The notes: a model not told the origin generated them from the sequence alone. DNA of 39,745 bases from Candidatus Saccharimonadota bacterium (GCA_017510075.1 JAFWNY010000012.1:1-39745); one strand, 5' to 3'; shown: positions 15,768-24,059, numbered from the stretch's first letter. Program-made: numbers and translations.

Positions 15768-17324
15768 ATGAAAAAACTATTAGGCGGGATAGGCCTTGCG
15801 GCTACGGTCATCGTTGGGGTGGGTGTAGCTTTGCCGACGCACGCAACGGGTGGTACTATCACTTGCAATATGTTGCAAAACGTCATCAGCATGGCCGATG
15901 ATGGTGAGCGGATTGTTTTAGGCGGGGACACAGTATGCGAAACCAGCATCAATATCCCAACTGGCAGCAATATTTATTTAGACTTGGGCGAAAACGGCAT
16001 CAGCTCTAGCGATGCCGCCACCATCACGGTCGCAGAAGGAGCCACGCTTTACCTTGCGGGCCATGCAGAAAATACTGGCTCTAGTGGTACGGTAATCGAA
16101 AATCACGGCAGAATTTATGTTGGCGACTGGCAGCAAAGCGGAGTTTCCACCGCATTTGTCAGTACAAAAGGTGATTATTCCGTGAATAATTATGGGGAAT
16201 TCAATGTCGCCTCTAGCAACGTAGCAATAACTGGAGATATACAGAACAATGAAGGCACGATTAGGCTTGCGGGCGGAACATATAGTGACCTAGCGGCAGC
16301 CAATAGCTACATGACTGATGGTTGTACACTCACGGAAAATGCCTCCGTTAGTCAGTATGGCTATGGCCATGTTTTAACTTGCCCAGAAGTAGAAGTTTCT
16401 TGGAATAGTAGTATCAATAATGTCCTTACTGCAATGCCAGTAGGATATTCTTACACGGTAACCTATAATTATCCAGAGATAGCAGAGGCAAGAGGGTATT
16501 ATGTTAAATCTTATGAACCCGAGGTTATCGGCATCAGCGGTTCTGCTCTCAGTGGCTTCACTATTTCGGCATTAAAGGCCGGCTATCCAGGCATAGCGGA
16601 AGGCTACTTCGCTGGTGAGGGTGTCGGGGGAGTCAAAGTTTATGATATCAAGATGGATGGTAAATCAGTTTTGCCAAATTCGGCGATTGCAAATCAGCTA
16701 ACTTCGTACCCCGCGTATGATGGTATTACGGCAGCAAGTATCGAGGGAAACACTCTGTCTGCTACCATAAGAATAAATAAATTCTCTGATTCTGATATCG
16801 ACATTTCTGAAGACAAAGAAGTCATAGCCGCATTGGGGAACGGGACTATTATAGGTTATTATGATGTTGAATATTTAATCATGGACGGCGATAATCCGAT
16901 AGTAAACATCATAAGCCTTGGCAACAGCAGTGCAGTTGTTGATCTAGAACTACCAGAAGATATCCCTGCGATTCCAGACGGATATACTAGGAACTATTAT
17001 GTAGTCCACAAACATTGCATTCCCGAGACGGGTGCTTGCAAGGTTAGCACTTTGCCGGCTAGTATAAACGGCGAAACGGCGACCGTAACTTCCAGTGAAT
17101 TCAGTCTCTTCATCTTGGCATATACCGATAGTAAGACCAAAACTGAGGCCGAAGCCATCGAAGAGGACAGCGGTTCTGCTACTACCCCAGAAACTGGTGC
17201 ATTAACAAACGAAAGTCGAGATTCCTCCAGCCTTGCAATTCTAGGCTCATTGACTACGGGCATACTCGCATCATTCTTATTATTCCCGAAGGTCAAGAAA
17301 ATTGTTAATCGCAAAAAAGCATAG
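15768..17324 (+). CDS. Secreted surface protein with C-terminal anchor
   Basis: A 518-aa protein with a signal peptide (about 1-26, ending THA-TGG) and a long extracellular part with beta-helix-like repeats early on (LYLAGHAENTGSSGTVIENHGRIYVGD). The end resembles a cell-wall sorting signal: TPETG (473-477), a hydrophobic helix (about 485-508) and the basic tail KVKKIVNRKKA. TPETG is an imperfect sortase motif, so simple membrane anchoring is equally possible. Codon use is more A/T-ended than in the neighbouring housekeeping genes. No family was recognised for the outer domains; adhesion is an inference from architecture. It has its own strong promoter. Confidence 0.75.
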   Translation: MKKLLGGIGLAATVIVGVGVALPTHATGGTITCNMLQNVISMADDGERIVLGGDTVCETSINIPTGSNIYLDLGENGISSSDAATITVAEGATLYLAGHAENTGSSGTVIENHGRIYVGDWQQSGVSTAFVSTKGDYSVNNYGEFNVASSNVAITGDIQNNEGTIRLAGGTYSDLAAANSYMTDGCTLTENASVSQYGYGHVLTCPEVEVSWNSSINNVLTAMPVGYSYTVTYNYPEIAEARGYYVKSYEPEVIGISGSALSGFTISALKAGYPGIAEGYFAGEGVGGVKVYDIKMDGKSVLPNSAIANQLTSYPAYDGITAASIEGNTLSATIRINKFSDSDIDISEDKEVIAALGNGTIIGYYDVEYLIMDGDNPIVNIISLGNSSAVVDLELPEDIPAIPDGYTRNYYVVHKHCIPETGACKVSTLPASINGETATVTSSEFSLFILAYTDSKTKTEAEAIEEDSGSATTPETGALTNESRDSSSLAILGSLTTGILASFLLFPKVKKIVNRKKA

Positions 17325-17332
17325 CGGATAAC

Positions 17333-17374
17333 GCCGCAAATCGCTCGGGCACTAACGCCTGAGCGGTTTGTCGC
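17333..17374 (+). terminator. Imperfect 18-bp hairpin after the surface protein gene
   Basis: GCCGCAAATCGCTCGGGC (17333-17350) pairs with few mismatches with GCCTGAGCGGTTTGTCGC (17357-17374) around ACTAAC. There is no T-run, so it is either a weak terminator or another structured intergenic element. Confidence 0.5.
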
Positions 17375-17393
17375 ATAATTCAAGGGGCTCAAG

Positions 17394-17422
17394 TTGACAA
17401 AAATACAATAATCATATATCCT
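17394..17422 (+). promoter_or_regulatory. Probable promoter of the YbjQ-like gene
   Basis: A consensus TTGACA (17394-17399) is followed at 17 bp by TATCCT, or at 15 bp by TATATC. The -10 is weak. Confidence 0.5.
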
Positions 17423-17443
17423 AATGTCTAGAAAGGTGTAACA

Positions 17444-17773
17444 ATGCTATTATCAACTACCACCACCATTGAAGGAAAAAAGATTGCAGAATATCGAGGT
17501 ATAGTGTTCGGCGAGGTCGTGAACGGTATAGATTTTACCAAAGATATTATGGCTAGTATTATCAATATCGCAGGCGGGCGCTCCGAGGAATATGAGCAAG
17601 AGATAATCGATGCTCGCGCAGATGCTATTACCGAGATGAGCAAACGCGCAGAAAAAATTGGCGCAAACGCTATAGTCGGAGTCAAAATTGATTATGAACC
17701 AATTAGTACAGGCAACAGTGGCGCAAGTATGCTTATAGTTACCGCATCTGGTACAGCAGTAGTCTTAGAATAA
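17444..17773 (+). CDS. YbjQ/UPF0145 family protein
   Basis: The 109-aa length and pattern fit the YbjQ (UPF0145, DUF74) family. These are small proteins that assemble into pentamers and are annotated as putative heavy-metal binding. Family-like segments are the N-terminal TTIEGKKIAEYRGIVFGEVV, the helix EEYEQEIIDARADAITEMSKRAEKIGANAIVGVKIDYE, and the final strand LIVTASGTAVVL. GAAAGG precedes the ATG. The next gene, a small membrane protein, starts 15 nt later with its own ribosome-binding site. Function is not established in the family. Confidence 0.82.
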   Translation: MLLSTTTTIEGKKIAEYRGIVFGEVVNGIDFTKDIMASIINIAGGRSEEYEQEIIDARADAITEMSKRAEKIGANAIVGVKIDYEPISTGNSGASMLIVTASGTAVVLE

Positions 17774-17788
17774 TAACGAAAGGAAAAA

Positions 17789-18091
17789 ATGACAAAAAAT
17801 AATGAATATGTTGGGGTAGATGAAAAATATAGGCCCAAAGAAGCCAAGGAGCAGACCCATGTTTCCGAACCAATTATCGGCTCCGAAAACTCAGCCAAAA
17901 TTCGTAACGGTATCAAGAATGGTGCCGACTATCTTGCTAGCGAAAAAGGCCAAGAGAAAGTCAAGAAAAACCTCAAAACTGCAAAACGTTTAGGCACTTT
18001 TTATATAATCGCCGTCGCTTTTGTGTTTATCGTGGTCGCAATAGTGCTGGCTGTCATTATCGCGAAATTCATCAGCATGAGTAATAAATAG
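17789..18091 (+). CDS. Small single-pass membrane protein
   Basis: A 100-aa protein with a hydrophilic, Lys/Glu-rich N-terminal part (about 1-68) and one C-terminal membrane helix (about 69-95). AAAGGA is well placed before the ATG. It is probably cotranscribed with the YbjQ-like gene. No family was recognised. The tail-anchored layout would leave the charged part in the cytoplasm. Confidence 0.6.
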   Translation: MTKNNEYVGVDEKYRPKEAKEQTHVSEPIIGSENSAKIRNGIKNGADYLASEKGQEKVKKNLKTAKRLGTFYIIAVAFVFIVVAIVLAVIIAKFISMSNK

Positions 18092-18122
18092 CGACCCAAT
18101 CAAGCGCTCCTTTTAGGACTCC

Positions 18123-18527
18123 CTACTTACTTTTACTAGCTCTATTTACTATTTTACCTTTTCTATAGCGAATAATGGCTATAACTCCACTCGCCACTAG
18201 CATTAATTGCGTTATTATTCCCACAATCGAAAAAACATAAACATTATAGAGTAACCAAATAAAATTACATAGCACATAAGTATACCGAATTCCTCTCACT
18301 TTGCAAGCATAAATCGCAATCGTATAAATTGAAGCTGCCGTCGTGGGCAAAAGTGACATTATCGAATCAAACGTAAATAACCCCAATACTATGTAGATAG
18401 CCACAAAAAATAACGGAAGTAATCTTGGCGTTTTAATCTTTCTTGAAGTGGTAAAAGCAGCTAAGCCATTACGGAATGTTGTTACAATTTTATTTGTCAC
18501 ACCTGGCCACGCACCCAAAAAAATAAT
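18123..18527 (-). pseudogene. N-terminally truncated YgjV-family membrane protein
   Basis: The preserved part has the YgjV inner-membrane protein pattern: (F)LGAWPGVTNKIVTTFRNGLAA, several membrane helices, and IRYTYVLCNFIWLLYNVYVFSIVG. In the family about 40-45 residues, a first helix and loop, come before the LGA-TG segment. Here a stop codon lies just four codons upstream of the TTG that opens the frame, and no matching N terminus occurs in other frames. The lost end abuts the ileS promoter region, so it looks like a deletion remnant. A functional short version from TTG cannot be excluded. Confidence 0.55.
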
Positions 18528-18585
18528 TTAATCTACCGCTCAACGATGATGTTTTCTACATCAGATTTCATTTTTCTACAGAATA

Positions 18586-18594
18586 TGGTATAAT
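18586..18594 (+). promoter_or_regulatory. Extended -10 promoter of the ileS leader
   Basis: TGGTATAAT (18586-18594) places transcription start at about 18601, just before the T-box structures. Confidence 0.65.
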
Positions 18595-18600
18595 GGCTAA

Positions 18601-18771
18601 AAGCACCCGAGCAGCTATCACCTGCGAGCTGGCGGAAGAACAGGGATTACCCTTATTAGACCCGCCCGTGAGTCCGCGTAAGAGATCAATTAAGTGCCGA
18701 GCATTAAGCTCGGAAATTGGATGGTACCACTTTCAATCGAGAGTTCCAATGGCAAAACCATTGGATTTTTT
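18601..18771 (+). promoter_or_regulatory. T-box riboswitch of ileS with very short Stem I
   Basis: Senses uncharged tRNA-Ile. A small hairpin GCAG-CTATCAC-CTGC (18611-18625) carries the specifier codon ATC (18617-18619) in its loop. A stem III hairpin CCGAGC/GCTCGG (18697-18713) precedes the T-box AATTGGATGGTACCAC. TGGT (18722-18725) would pair with the ACCA end of tRNA-Ile. The segment TCCAATGG (18745-18752) has two partners. TTGGA (18717-18721) forms the antiterminator; CCATTGGA (18758-18765) forms a terminator followed by six T. Short Stem I is known for actinobacterial ileS T-boxes, which control translation; here the output looks transcriptional. Confidence 0.88.
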
Positions 18772-18786
18772 AATAAAGGAGCAAAC

Positions 18787-21700
18787 ATGAAATACCAAGC
18801 TGGACAACGCCGCAAAGCGGTTGAATACGAAAAAGCCCTCACCGAGTGGTGGAAGAAGAACAAAACCTTTGAAAAATCAGTTGAGCAACGCCCGATTGAT
18901 AATTCCTACGTCTTTTACGACGGCCCTCCGTTCATTACTGGCAACCCCCACCACGGCACACTCCTTAGCTCCATCGTCAAAGACGCCGTCCCGCGCTACT
19001 GGACTATGAACGGCTACCGCGTAGAGCGTCGTTGGGGCTGGGACTGCCACAGTCTCCCCGCCGAGAACTTTGTCGAAAAACAGCTCGGTATCACTGACCG
19101 CCGCGACATCGGTACTAAATGGACTCTTGAAGATTATATCATCAAAGCCCGCGAATCCATGGTGGCAAACTCCGAAACTTGGCGCAGTACTATCGACCGC
19201 GTCGGCCGCTGGGTCGATTTCGACAACTGCTATCGCACCATGAACAAAGATTTCATGGAATCCGTCTGGTGGGCCTTCAAAAAATTATACGAGGCTGGCA
19301 AAATCTACGAGGGTCGCAAAGTCTTGATGTATGACACCAAATTTGCTACCCCCGTATCCAAAGCCGAAGTCACCATGGACAACGATGCCTATCAGACCGT
19401 CACCGACCCCAGCGCCTACGTCAAGTTCAGACTAGTAGATGGCGAACTCGGAAATACTTTCATCGAAGGGGGTCCGGAGCCTGGCAAGGCGAGGAGTAGC
19501 GCCACAACCCCTGTGGCGACAGGGGTTGTGGATGCGCCCCGAGAGGGAAGTATTTCGAGTTCGCAAACTGTCTATATGCTAGCTTGGACGACTACGCCTT
19601 GGACCTTGATGGCCAACCGCGCCCTCGCCGTCAGCAAAGATCTCGATTACGGCGTCTATGATGTAGATGGCGAAAAGCTCATCGTTGCCAAGAAGCTCGC
19701 CGAAAAGCTTTTTGAAGTAAAACCCGAGAAAATTCTCAAAGGTGAAGACCTCGCAGGTTTAGAATACGAATCCATCGACGGCACGATTTGCAAAGTCTTC
19801 ACTGCCGATTTTGTCGGCGAGGAAGAGGGTACCGGCATCGTCCATATCGCTCCCGCTTATGGTGAAGACGACTACGCCCTCTACCTAGACCACCAAAACG
19901 AAATTGGCTTCGTTGATACCCTCGACGAAAACGGCTACTACACCAAAGAATACGCCGACAAACTACACGCCCTCGGCGTCCGCGATACCGACGAACACGG
20001 CATCCAGATTTGGGCTGGCAATAAATTCATCGCCAAATGTCTGGAAGAAAAGGGAATTATTTACAAAATTGAATACATTCAGCACGAATACCCCTTTAAT
20101 CCGCGCTCCAAAGAACGCATTATGTATCGTGCCTTCCCGTCTTGGTTCTTTGATGTCGAAGGTCAGAAACCTCTCATGCTCGCCGAGAACGAGAATATTA
20201 ACTGGTTCCCAGGCTATCTAAAACACGGCCGCTTCGCTAAAAATATCGAAGCCGCCCCAGATTGGAATTTGTCTCGCGACCGTTTCTGGGCTACCGCTAT
20301 GCCAGTCTGGAAAGGCGACAAAGGTTCCATTAAAGTCATCGGCTCCTATAAGGAACTGAAAGATCTCTCCGGCAAAGAGCTCGAAGACTACCACCGACCA
20401 TGGGTAGATGATATTACTTTTGATATCGATGGCGAGCATTTCACCCGTATCGACAAAGTCCTCGACTGCTGGTTCGAATCTGGCTCCATGCCATTTGCTC
20501 AGCTCCACTATCCATTCGAAAACAAAGAAAAGTTCGAAGCCAATTACCCGGCCGACTTTATCGTCGAGTATGTTGGCCAGGTCCGGGCTTGGTTCTACTA
20601 TGTCCATACCGTTAATACCACCCTCGCTGAGATTGGCGCCTTTGGTGAAAAGGCCAAAAACGGTCCCAAGAATGCTTACAAAAATGTCATCACTACCGGC
20701 ACCTTGGCGGGGAACGATGGTCGCAAGATGAGTAAATCTCTCGGCAACTTTACCGACCCGAATATCTTGATGGACCAATATTCCGCCGATGCTCTCCGTT
20801 TCTTGCTCCTCAGCTCCCCAGTTCTCTCTGGCGAAGACTTCGCCCTCCTCGACAAAGATGTCTCCGACATCAACCGCAAACTCGCCATGATTTGGAACGT
20901 CTACGACTTCTTCACTACTTATGCGGAGCTAGAAAATCTAGAATCCGAACAGTTCGAAAGAACGCCAGAATGGTGCTCTGAGGGATCTTTCGGAGGCTGC
21001 CGCCAGACCGCTGTAGGAGCCGAACAGACGAAAAGCTTGCTTTTCGTATCGAAGCGACGCCCAGCGGACGACCCGAAGGGTCGAGAACGAAGGAGCGCTC
21101 GCCCCGTGAAGACGGGCGCGAGCGACTCCGTGCCCGAAGAGCGCCATTCGGCGTTCTCGGCTAATCCGTTAGATGTTTGGATTATCTCTCGCCTCTACCA
21201 ACTACGTGACGAAATTACTGCAGGCATGTCAGAATACAACATCCCGAAGGCCCTCGCCGGCGTCCTTCCGTTTATAGACGATTTAAGCAACTGGTTCGTC
21301 CGCCGCTCCCGCCGCCGCTTCAGCAAAAACGACGACCAAGAGGACAAGCAAAACGCCTTCGCTACCCTCCATTACGTCCTGGTTTACTTATCCAAACTCC
21401 TCGCCCCCTCCACCCCCTTCCTCGCCGAGGAATTATACCAAAAAATGACCGGGAGAGACGGCTCCGTCCACCTCCTCGACTGGCCAGAACCAGGTGAAAT
21501 CGATCACGAAGTTCTCGATAACATGGCGCGCACTCGCCAAATCATCACCGACGCCCTCGCCCTCCGTATGCAAAAGTCAGACACCGAGGAGCAAATCAAA
21601 ATCCGCCAGCCGCTAAGCAAACTCACCTACACCGGCGACAAGCTTGATGATTTCTACGAACAAATCATCGCCGATGAGGTAAACGTGAAAAAAGTCGAAA

Positions 21701-21984
21701 ACACCAAAGAATTCACGCTCGACAAAACCCTCACTAAAGAGCTGAGGGAAGAGGGCACCGCCCGCGAAATCATCCGCGCCGTCCAAGCCGCTCGCAAGCG
21801 CGCCGGCCTGAAGCAAGACGACCAGATCAGACTCTCCCTCTCTATCACCCCCCCAGAGCAATACCTGGACCTCATCAAGTCGGAAACTGGCACCAAAGAG
21901 CTTAACCTGCAAGGCAACTATGCCCACGACGAAATCGCTAAAGTAAACGGCGAAAACCTCACCATCTCCCTCGAAAAACTCTAA
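18787..21984 (+). CDS. ileS: Isoleucyl-tRNA synthetase, eukaryote-like type, with two in-frame inserts
   Basis: Charges tRNA-Ile; class I synthetase with a CP1 editing domain. The start is ATG 18787, just after AAAGGAG and the T-box terminator; the open frame further upstream is riboswitch sequence. Segments such as RVGRWVDFDN, DFMESVWWAFKKLYE and LAWTTTPWTL resemble the eukaryote-like IleRS2 group, which is often mupirocin-tolerant (inference). The HIGH motif reads HHGT (residues 55-58), with Thr for the last His. KMSKS is intact (647-651). Two palindromic inserts are translated in frame: residues about 219-259 at the edge of the editing domain and about 725-790 after KMSKS. The C-terminal zinc finger of type 1 enzymes is absent. 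Confidence 0.95.
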   Translation: MKYQAGQRRKAVEYEKALTEWWKKNKTFEKSVEQRPIDNSYVFYDGPPFITGNPHHGTLLSSIVKDAVPRYWTMNGYRVERRWGWDCHSLPAENFVEKQLGITDRRDIGTKWTLEDYIIKARESMVANSETWRSTIDRVGRWVDFDNCYRTMNKDFMESVWWAFKKLYEAGKIYEGRKVLMYDTKFATPVSKAEVTMDNDAYQTVTDPSAYVKFRLVDGELGNTFIEGGPEPGKARSSATTPVATGVVDAPREGSISSSQTVYMLAWTTTPWTLMANRALAVSKDLDYGVYDVDGEKLIVAKKLAEKLFEVKPEKILKGEDLAGLEYESIDGTICKVFTADFVGEEEGTGIVHIAPAYGEDDYALYLDHQNEIGFVDTLDENGYYTKEYADKLHALGVRDTDEHGIQIWAGNKFIAKCLEEKGIIYKIEYIQHEYPFNPRSKERIMYRAFPSWFFDVEGQKPLMLAENENINWFPGYLKHGRFAKNIEAAPDWNLSRDRFWATAMPVWKGDKGSIKVIGSYKELKDLSGKELEDYHRPWVDDITFDIDGEHFTRIDKVLDCWFESGSMPFAQLHYPFENKEKFEANYPADFIVEYVGQVRAWFYYVHTVNTTLAEIGAFGEKAKNGPKNAYKNVITTGTLAGNDGRKMSKSLGNFTDPNILMDQYSADALRFLLLSSPVLSGEDFALLDKDVSDINRKLAMIWNVYDFFTTYAELENLESEQFERTPEWCSEGSFGGCRQTAVGAEQTKSLLFVSKRRPADDPKGRERRSARPVKTGASDSVPEERHSAFSANPLDVWIISRLYQLRDEITAGMSEYNIPKALAGVLPFIDDLSNWFVRRSRRRFSKNDDQEDKQNAFATLHYVLVYLSKLLAPSTPFLAEELYQKMTGRDGSVHLLDWPEPGEIDHEVLDNMARTRQIITDALALRMQKSDTEEQIKIRQPLSKLTYTGDKLDDFYEQIIADEVNVKKVENTKEFTLDKTLTKELREEGTAREIIRAVQAARKRAGLKQDDQIRLSLSITPPEQYLDLIKSETGTKELNLQGNYAHDEIAKVNGENLTISLEKL
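19442..19564 (+). repeat. Palindromic in-frame insert in ileS, element C
   Basis: Arms GCGAACTCG-G-AAATACTTTC (19442-19461) and GAAGTATTTCGAGTTCGC (19547-19564) are complementary except for two bulged bases. The 85-bp core holds a perfect hairpin ACAACCCCTGT/ACAGGGGTTGT around GGCG. The junction reads TC-GAA-GGGG...CCCC-GA-GA, the GA-GGG/CCC-GA signature seen in copies A and B, though the core sequence is otherwise different. The reading frame stays open and adds about 40 residues absent from the family. Confidence 0.8.
20959..21157 (+). repeat. Palindromic in-frame insertion element, copy B
   Basis: The core 20978-21139 is 162 bp and about 96% identical to 7841-8002, in the same orientation and codon phase. 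Both encode the peptide stretch QTAVGAEQTKSLLFVS and RRPADDPKGRER. The arms (20959-20979 and 21138-21157) pair over 19-20 bp with one bulge and one G-T pair (AGAACGCC, GAATGG, GCTCT) but share nothing with the arms of copy A. Confidence 0.9.
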
Positions 21985-21988
21985 CTAT

Positions 21989-22021
21989 AAAAATCTGCGA
22001 CCAGTTGCGGCCGCAGATTTT
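21989..22021 (+). terminator. Bidirectional terminator between ileS and the ABC permease
   Basis: AAAATCTGCG pairs with CGCAGATTTT. A/T runs on both sides suit both convergent genes. Confidence 0.75.
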
Positions 22022-22027
22022 GAGTGG

Positions 22028-23236
22028 CTAGGTTTTCTTCCTCCGCGCAAACTTCGGCGTGGCAATATTAAAATTAATCGCATTTTTCTGGAACGCCCGC
22101 ACCGCCAGCCGAATCGCAATCACAGCACACACTACCACGATCATAATTCCCGCTAGGAACTCCGGCACACTAATTGTCCCAAACGCATTCCTCAGCATCA
22201 ACCCTATCGGCGCCGACATCGGGAAATAAGTCAAAAACTGCACAATCAAATTCGGCTCCGTCGCCATAAACATCTGCATGAAATACAGCGGGAACACCAT
22301 CGCAATAATCGCCGGCCCGATAAACGACGACGCATCCCGTGCCGTAGATACCAGCGACCCCACAAACACGCACACCCCTGCATAAAACACCGCCGACGCC
22401 ACAAATAGCACCAAACTAAGGCAAATGGACAGCGGCTCCACTTCAATCATCCCCAGTATCGGCGCTAGCATCGCATTGTCACGATTACAAAACACCAATA
22501 TCAGCACCGGCACCACCAATACCAAAATCTGTACCAGCCCCAGCACCAAAAGCGCAATAATTTTCCCCACAATCAAATGCCTAGACGAAATAGACGTCAG
22601 AATCATCTCGCTAATCCGATTTTCCTTCTCCTCCACCACTGTCAGCAGGAATCTATTCCCGCACAGCGCCACGAACATAAAGAACACTATCCCAATAAAA
22701 CAGGGAACTATTGCTTTACCCAGCGCATTCGCATCCTCCCCATCTCGCGCTAGCTTATTATCCACAATCTCATACCCACCAGTCAGCACTAGCGCATCCA
22801 GCTCATCCACCCGGCTCGACGCATCCGACAGCAAAATCATCTTTAAAATCTGCCCGTCATTATTAAATATCTCCAGCCCCTCTGATATATGGTAAAACTC
22901 TGCCTTCTTACTCTCTGCAAAATCCGCTGGTATATAATAATAGAGATCCACCTCCCCATCTTTCACCATCTGCACCCCCTCCTCCTTGTCCACGTCTACC
23001 ACATATGGCACCGCACCAGATAGTACCCCCGCCTCATCCGTAATTGCAATTTTTGTATTCTCATCAAACGTCGGCTCCGTTTCCACGCTCTCCGCCGAAA
23101 TAAAACTAATCAGATAAATCACCCCAATCAAAAGGGGAATAAGCAGCGTCGCCGCCCAAAACGACGGCTTTTTAAGCTGCCGCACTATCTCAAACTTCGC
23201 TACCTTTAGTACACTACTGCTCATAATCTTCTCCAT
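22028..23236 (-). CDS. ABC-2 type transporter permease (NatB-like)
   Basis: Membrane subunit of an exporter. The 402-aa protein has one N-terminal helix (about 26-46), a large extracytoplasmic domain (about 50-185), then five or more helices, with the NatB-like segment VVEEKENRISEMILTSISSRHLIVGKI before the third. This layout matches the NatB/YhaP branch of ABC-2 permeases, linked to Na+ or drug export. The substrate here is unknown. The frame starts at ATG 23236, 23 nt inside the ATPase gene; a second ATG at 23224 (residue 5) is as likely, since it nearly touches the ATPase stop. It pairs with the ATPase gene upstream. Confidence 0.88.
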   Translation of the reverse strand: MEKIMSSSVLKVAKFEIVRQLKKPSFWAATLLIPLLIGVIYLISFISAESVETEPTFDENTKIAITDEAGVLSGAVPYVVDVDKEEGVQMVKDGEVDLYYYIPADFAESKKAEFYHISEGLEIFNNDGQILKMILLSDASSRVDELDALVLTGGYEIVDNKLARDGEDANALGKAIVPCFIGIVFFMFVALCGNRFLLTVVEEKENRISEMILTSISSRHLIVGKIIALLVLGLVQILVLVVPVLILVFCNRDNAMLAPILGMIEVEPLSICLSLVLFVASAVFYAGVCVFVGSLVSTARDASSFIGPAIIAMVFPLYFMQMFMATEPNLIVQFLTYFPMSAPIGLMLRNAFGTISVPEFLAGIMIVVVCAVIAIRLAVRAFQKNAINFNIATPKFARRKKT

Positions 23237-23939
23237 ACACTTCTACGAATATCTCATCCAAACTTTTGCCCCCAAACTCCCTCCGAATCTCATCAATCGT
23301 CCCATAAGCTCTCGCCACTCCGTCTTTTAAAAGTAACGCTCTATCGCACAACCGTTCCACTTCATCCATATAATGCGTAATCATGATGATCGAAGTGCCC
23401 TTCGCATGCAGCTCCTCGATGATCTCCATCAACAGCTTTCGGTTCATTGGGTCAAACCCCTTCGTCGGTTCGTCCAGTATCAACAGCTTCGGCCCATTCA
23501 TAATCGTAATCCCGAGCTGTATCTTCTGTTGTTGCCCGCCCGACAGCTTCTCCACCTTCTCCTTGGCCTTATCTTCTAGCCCCACCCGCTTCAAATACTT
23601 CTGGCTCCACTTCAAAGGATCTTTCACCCCCTTCAGCTCCCCAAAATACACCATCGTATCAATCACCGACTCTTTACGATACAGCCCCCGCTCCTCCGGC
23701 AAATATCCCACCGTCACCTTTCCACTCTCAGGATTATACTTCTGACCATCCACCAGCAGCTCTCCACCGCTAGCCTGATACAACCCCAGCAGCGCCCGCA
23801 CCGTCGTCGTCTTACCCGATCCATTCGCCCCCAGCAGCCCAAAAATCTCCCCCTTCCTTACCTCAAACGACAAATCACGCACCACCACCTTGCCGTCAAA
23901 CGCCATCCGGAAATTATTCACCTCCACCATATTCTTCAT
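23214..23939 (-). CDS. ABC transporter ATP-binding protein
   Basis: Energises the neighbouring permease. The 241-aa protein has Walker A GANGSGKTT (about residue 37), a Q-loop region, the signature LSGGQQQK, Walker B KLLILDEPTKG and the H-loop in MITHYMDE. It resembles NatA-type exporter ATPases; the C terminus (DEIFVEVYGEDYEQ) resembles the NatA-type tail. The minus-strand -10 box TATAAT (23946-23951) ends exactly 6 nt before the ATG, so this mRNA too should be leaderless. Confidence 0.94.
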   Translation of the reverse strand: MKNMVEVNNFRMAFDGKVVVRDLSFEVRKGEIFGLLGANGSGKTTTVRALLGLYQASGGELLVDGQKYNPESGKVTVGYLPEERGLYRKESVIDTMVYFGELKGVKDPLKWSQKYLKRVGLEDKAKEKVEKLSGGQQQKIQLGITIMNGPKLLILDEPTKGFDPMNRKLLMEIIEELHAKGTSIIMITHYMDEVERLCDRALLLKDGVARAYGTIDEIRREFGGKSLDEIFVEVYGEDYEQ

Positions 23940-23945
23940 ACTCCC

Positions 23946-23951
23946 ATTATA
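23946..23951 (-). promoter_or_regulatory. -10 box of the ABC transporter operon (leaderless)
   Basis: TATAAT on the minus strand, 6 nt before the ATPase ATG. There is no TG extension and no clear -35. Confidence 0.6.
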
Positions 23952-24030
23952 CTACATTTTTCACAAAAAAAATCGCCAATTTTTACCCCTGTTAATTTGA
24001 CAAAAACCCACAAAATAAGCATAAACACTA

Positions 24031-24059
24031 TTGACAAAATCGCCCAAGTGTGCTACACT
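24031..24059 (+). promoter_or_regulatory. Strong promoter of the 38-aa peptide gene
   Basis: TTGACA (24031-24036), a 17-bp spacer and TACACT (24054-24059) with TGC in front (extended -10). The leader is about 70 nt and ends in an AAAAAAGGAG ribosome-binding site. Confidence 0.75.

Noticed and set aside
18694-18786. Upstream extension of IleRS beginning MPSIKLGNW
   Set aside because: It translates the T-box and terminator. ATG 18787 follows AAAGGAG and matches family N termini.
18593-18790. 65-codon open frame over the ileS leader
   Set aside because: It runs through the T-box stems and terminator and has no ribosome-binding site; the RNA structure explains the sequence.
20959-21157. Intein or intron in ileS
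   Set aside because: Too short for an intein and without Cys/Ser start or His-Asn end; the frame stays open and no intron landmarks are seen. RNA removal is not formally excluded.
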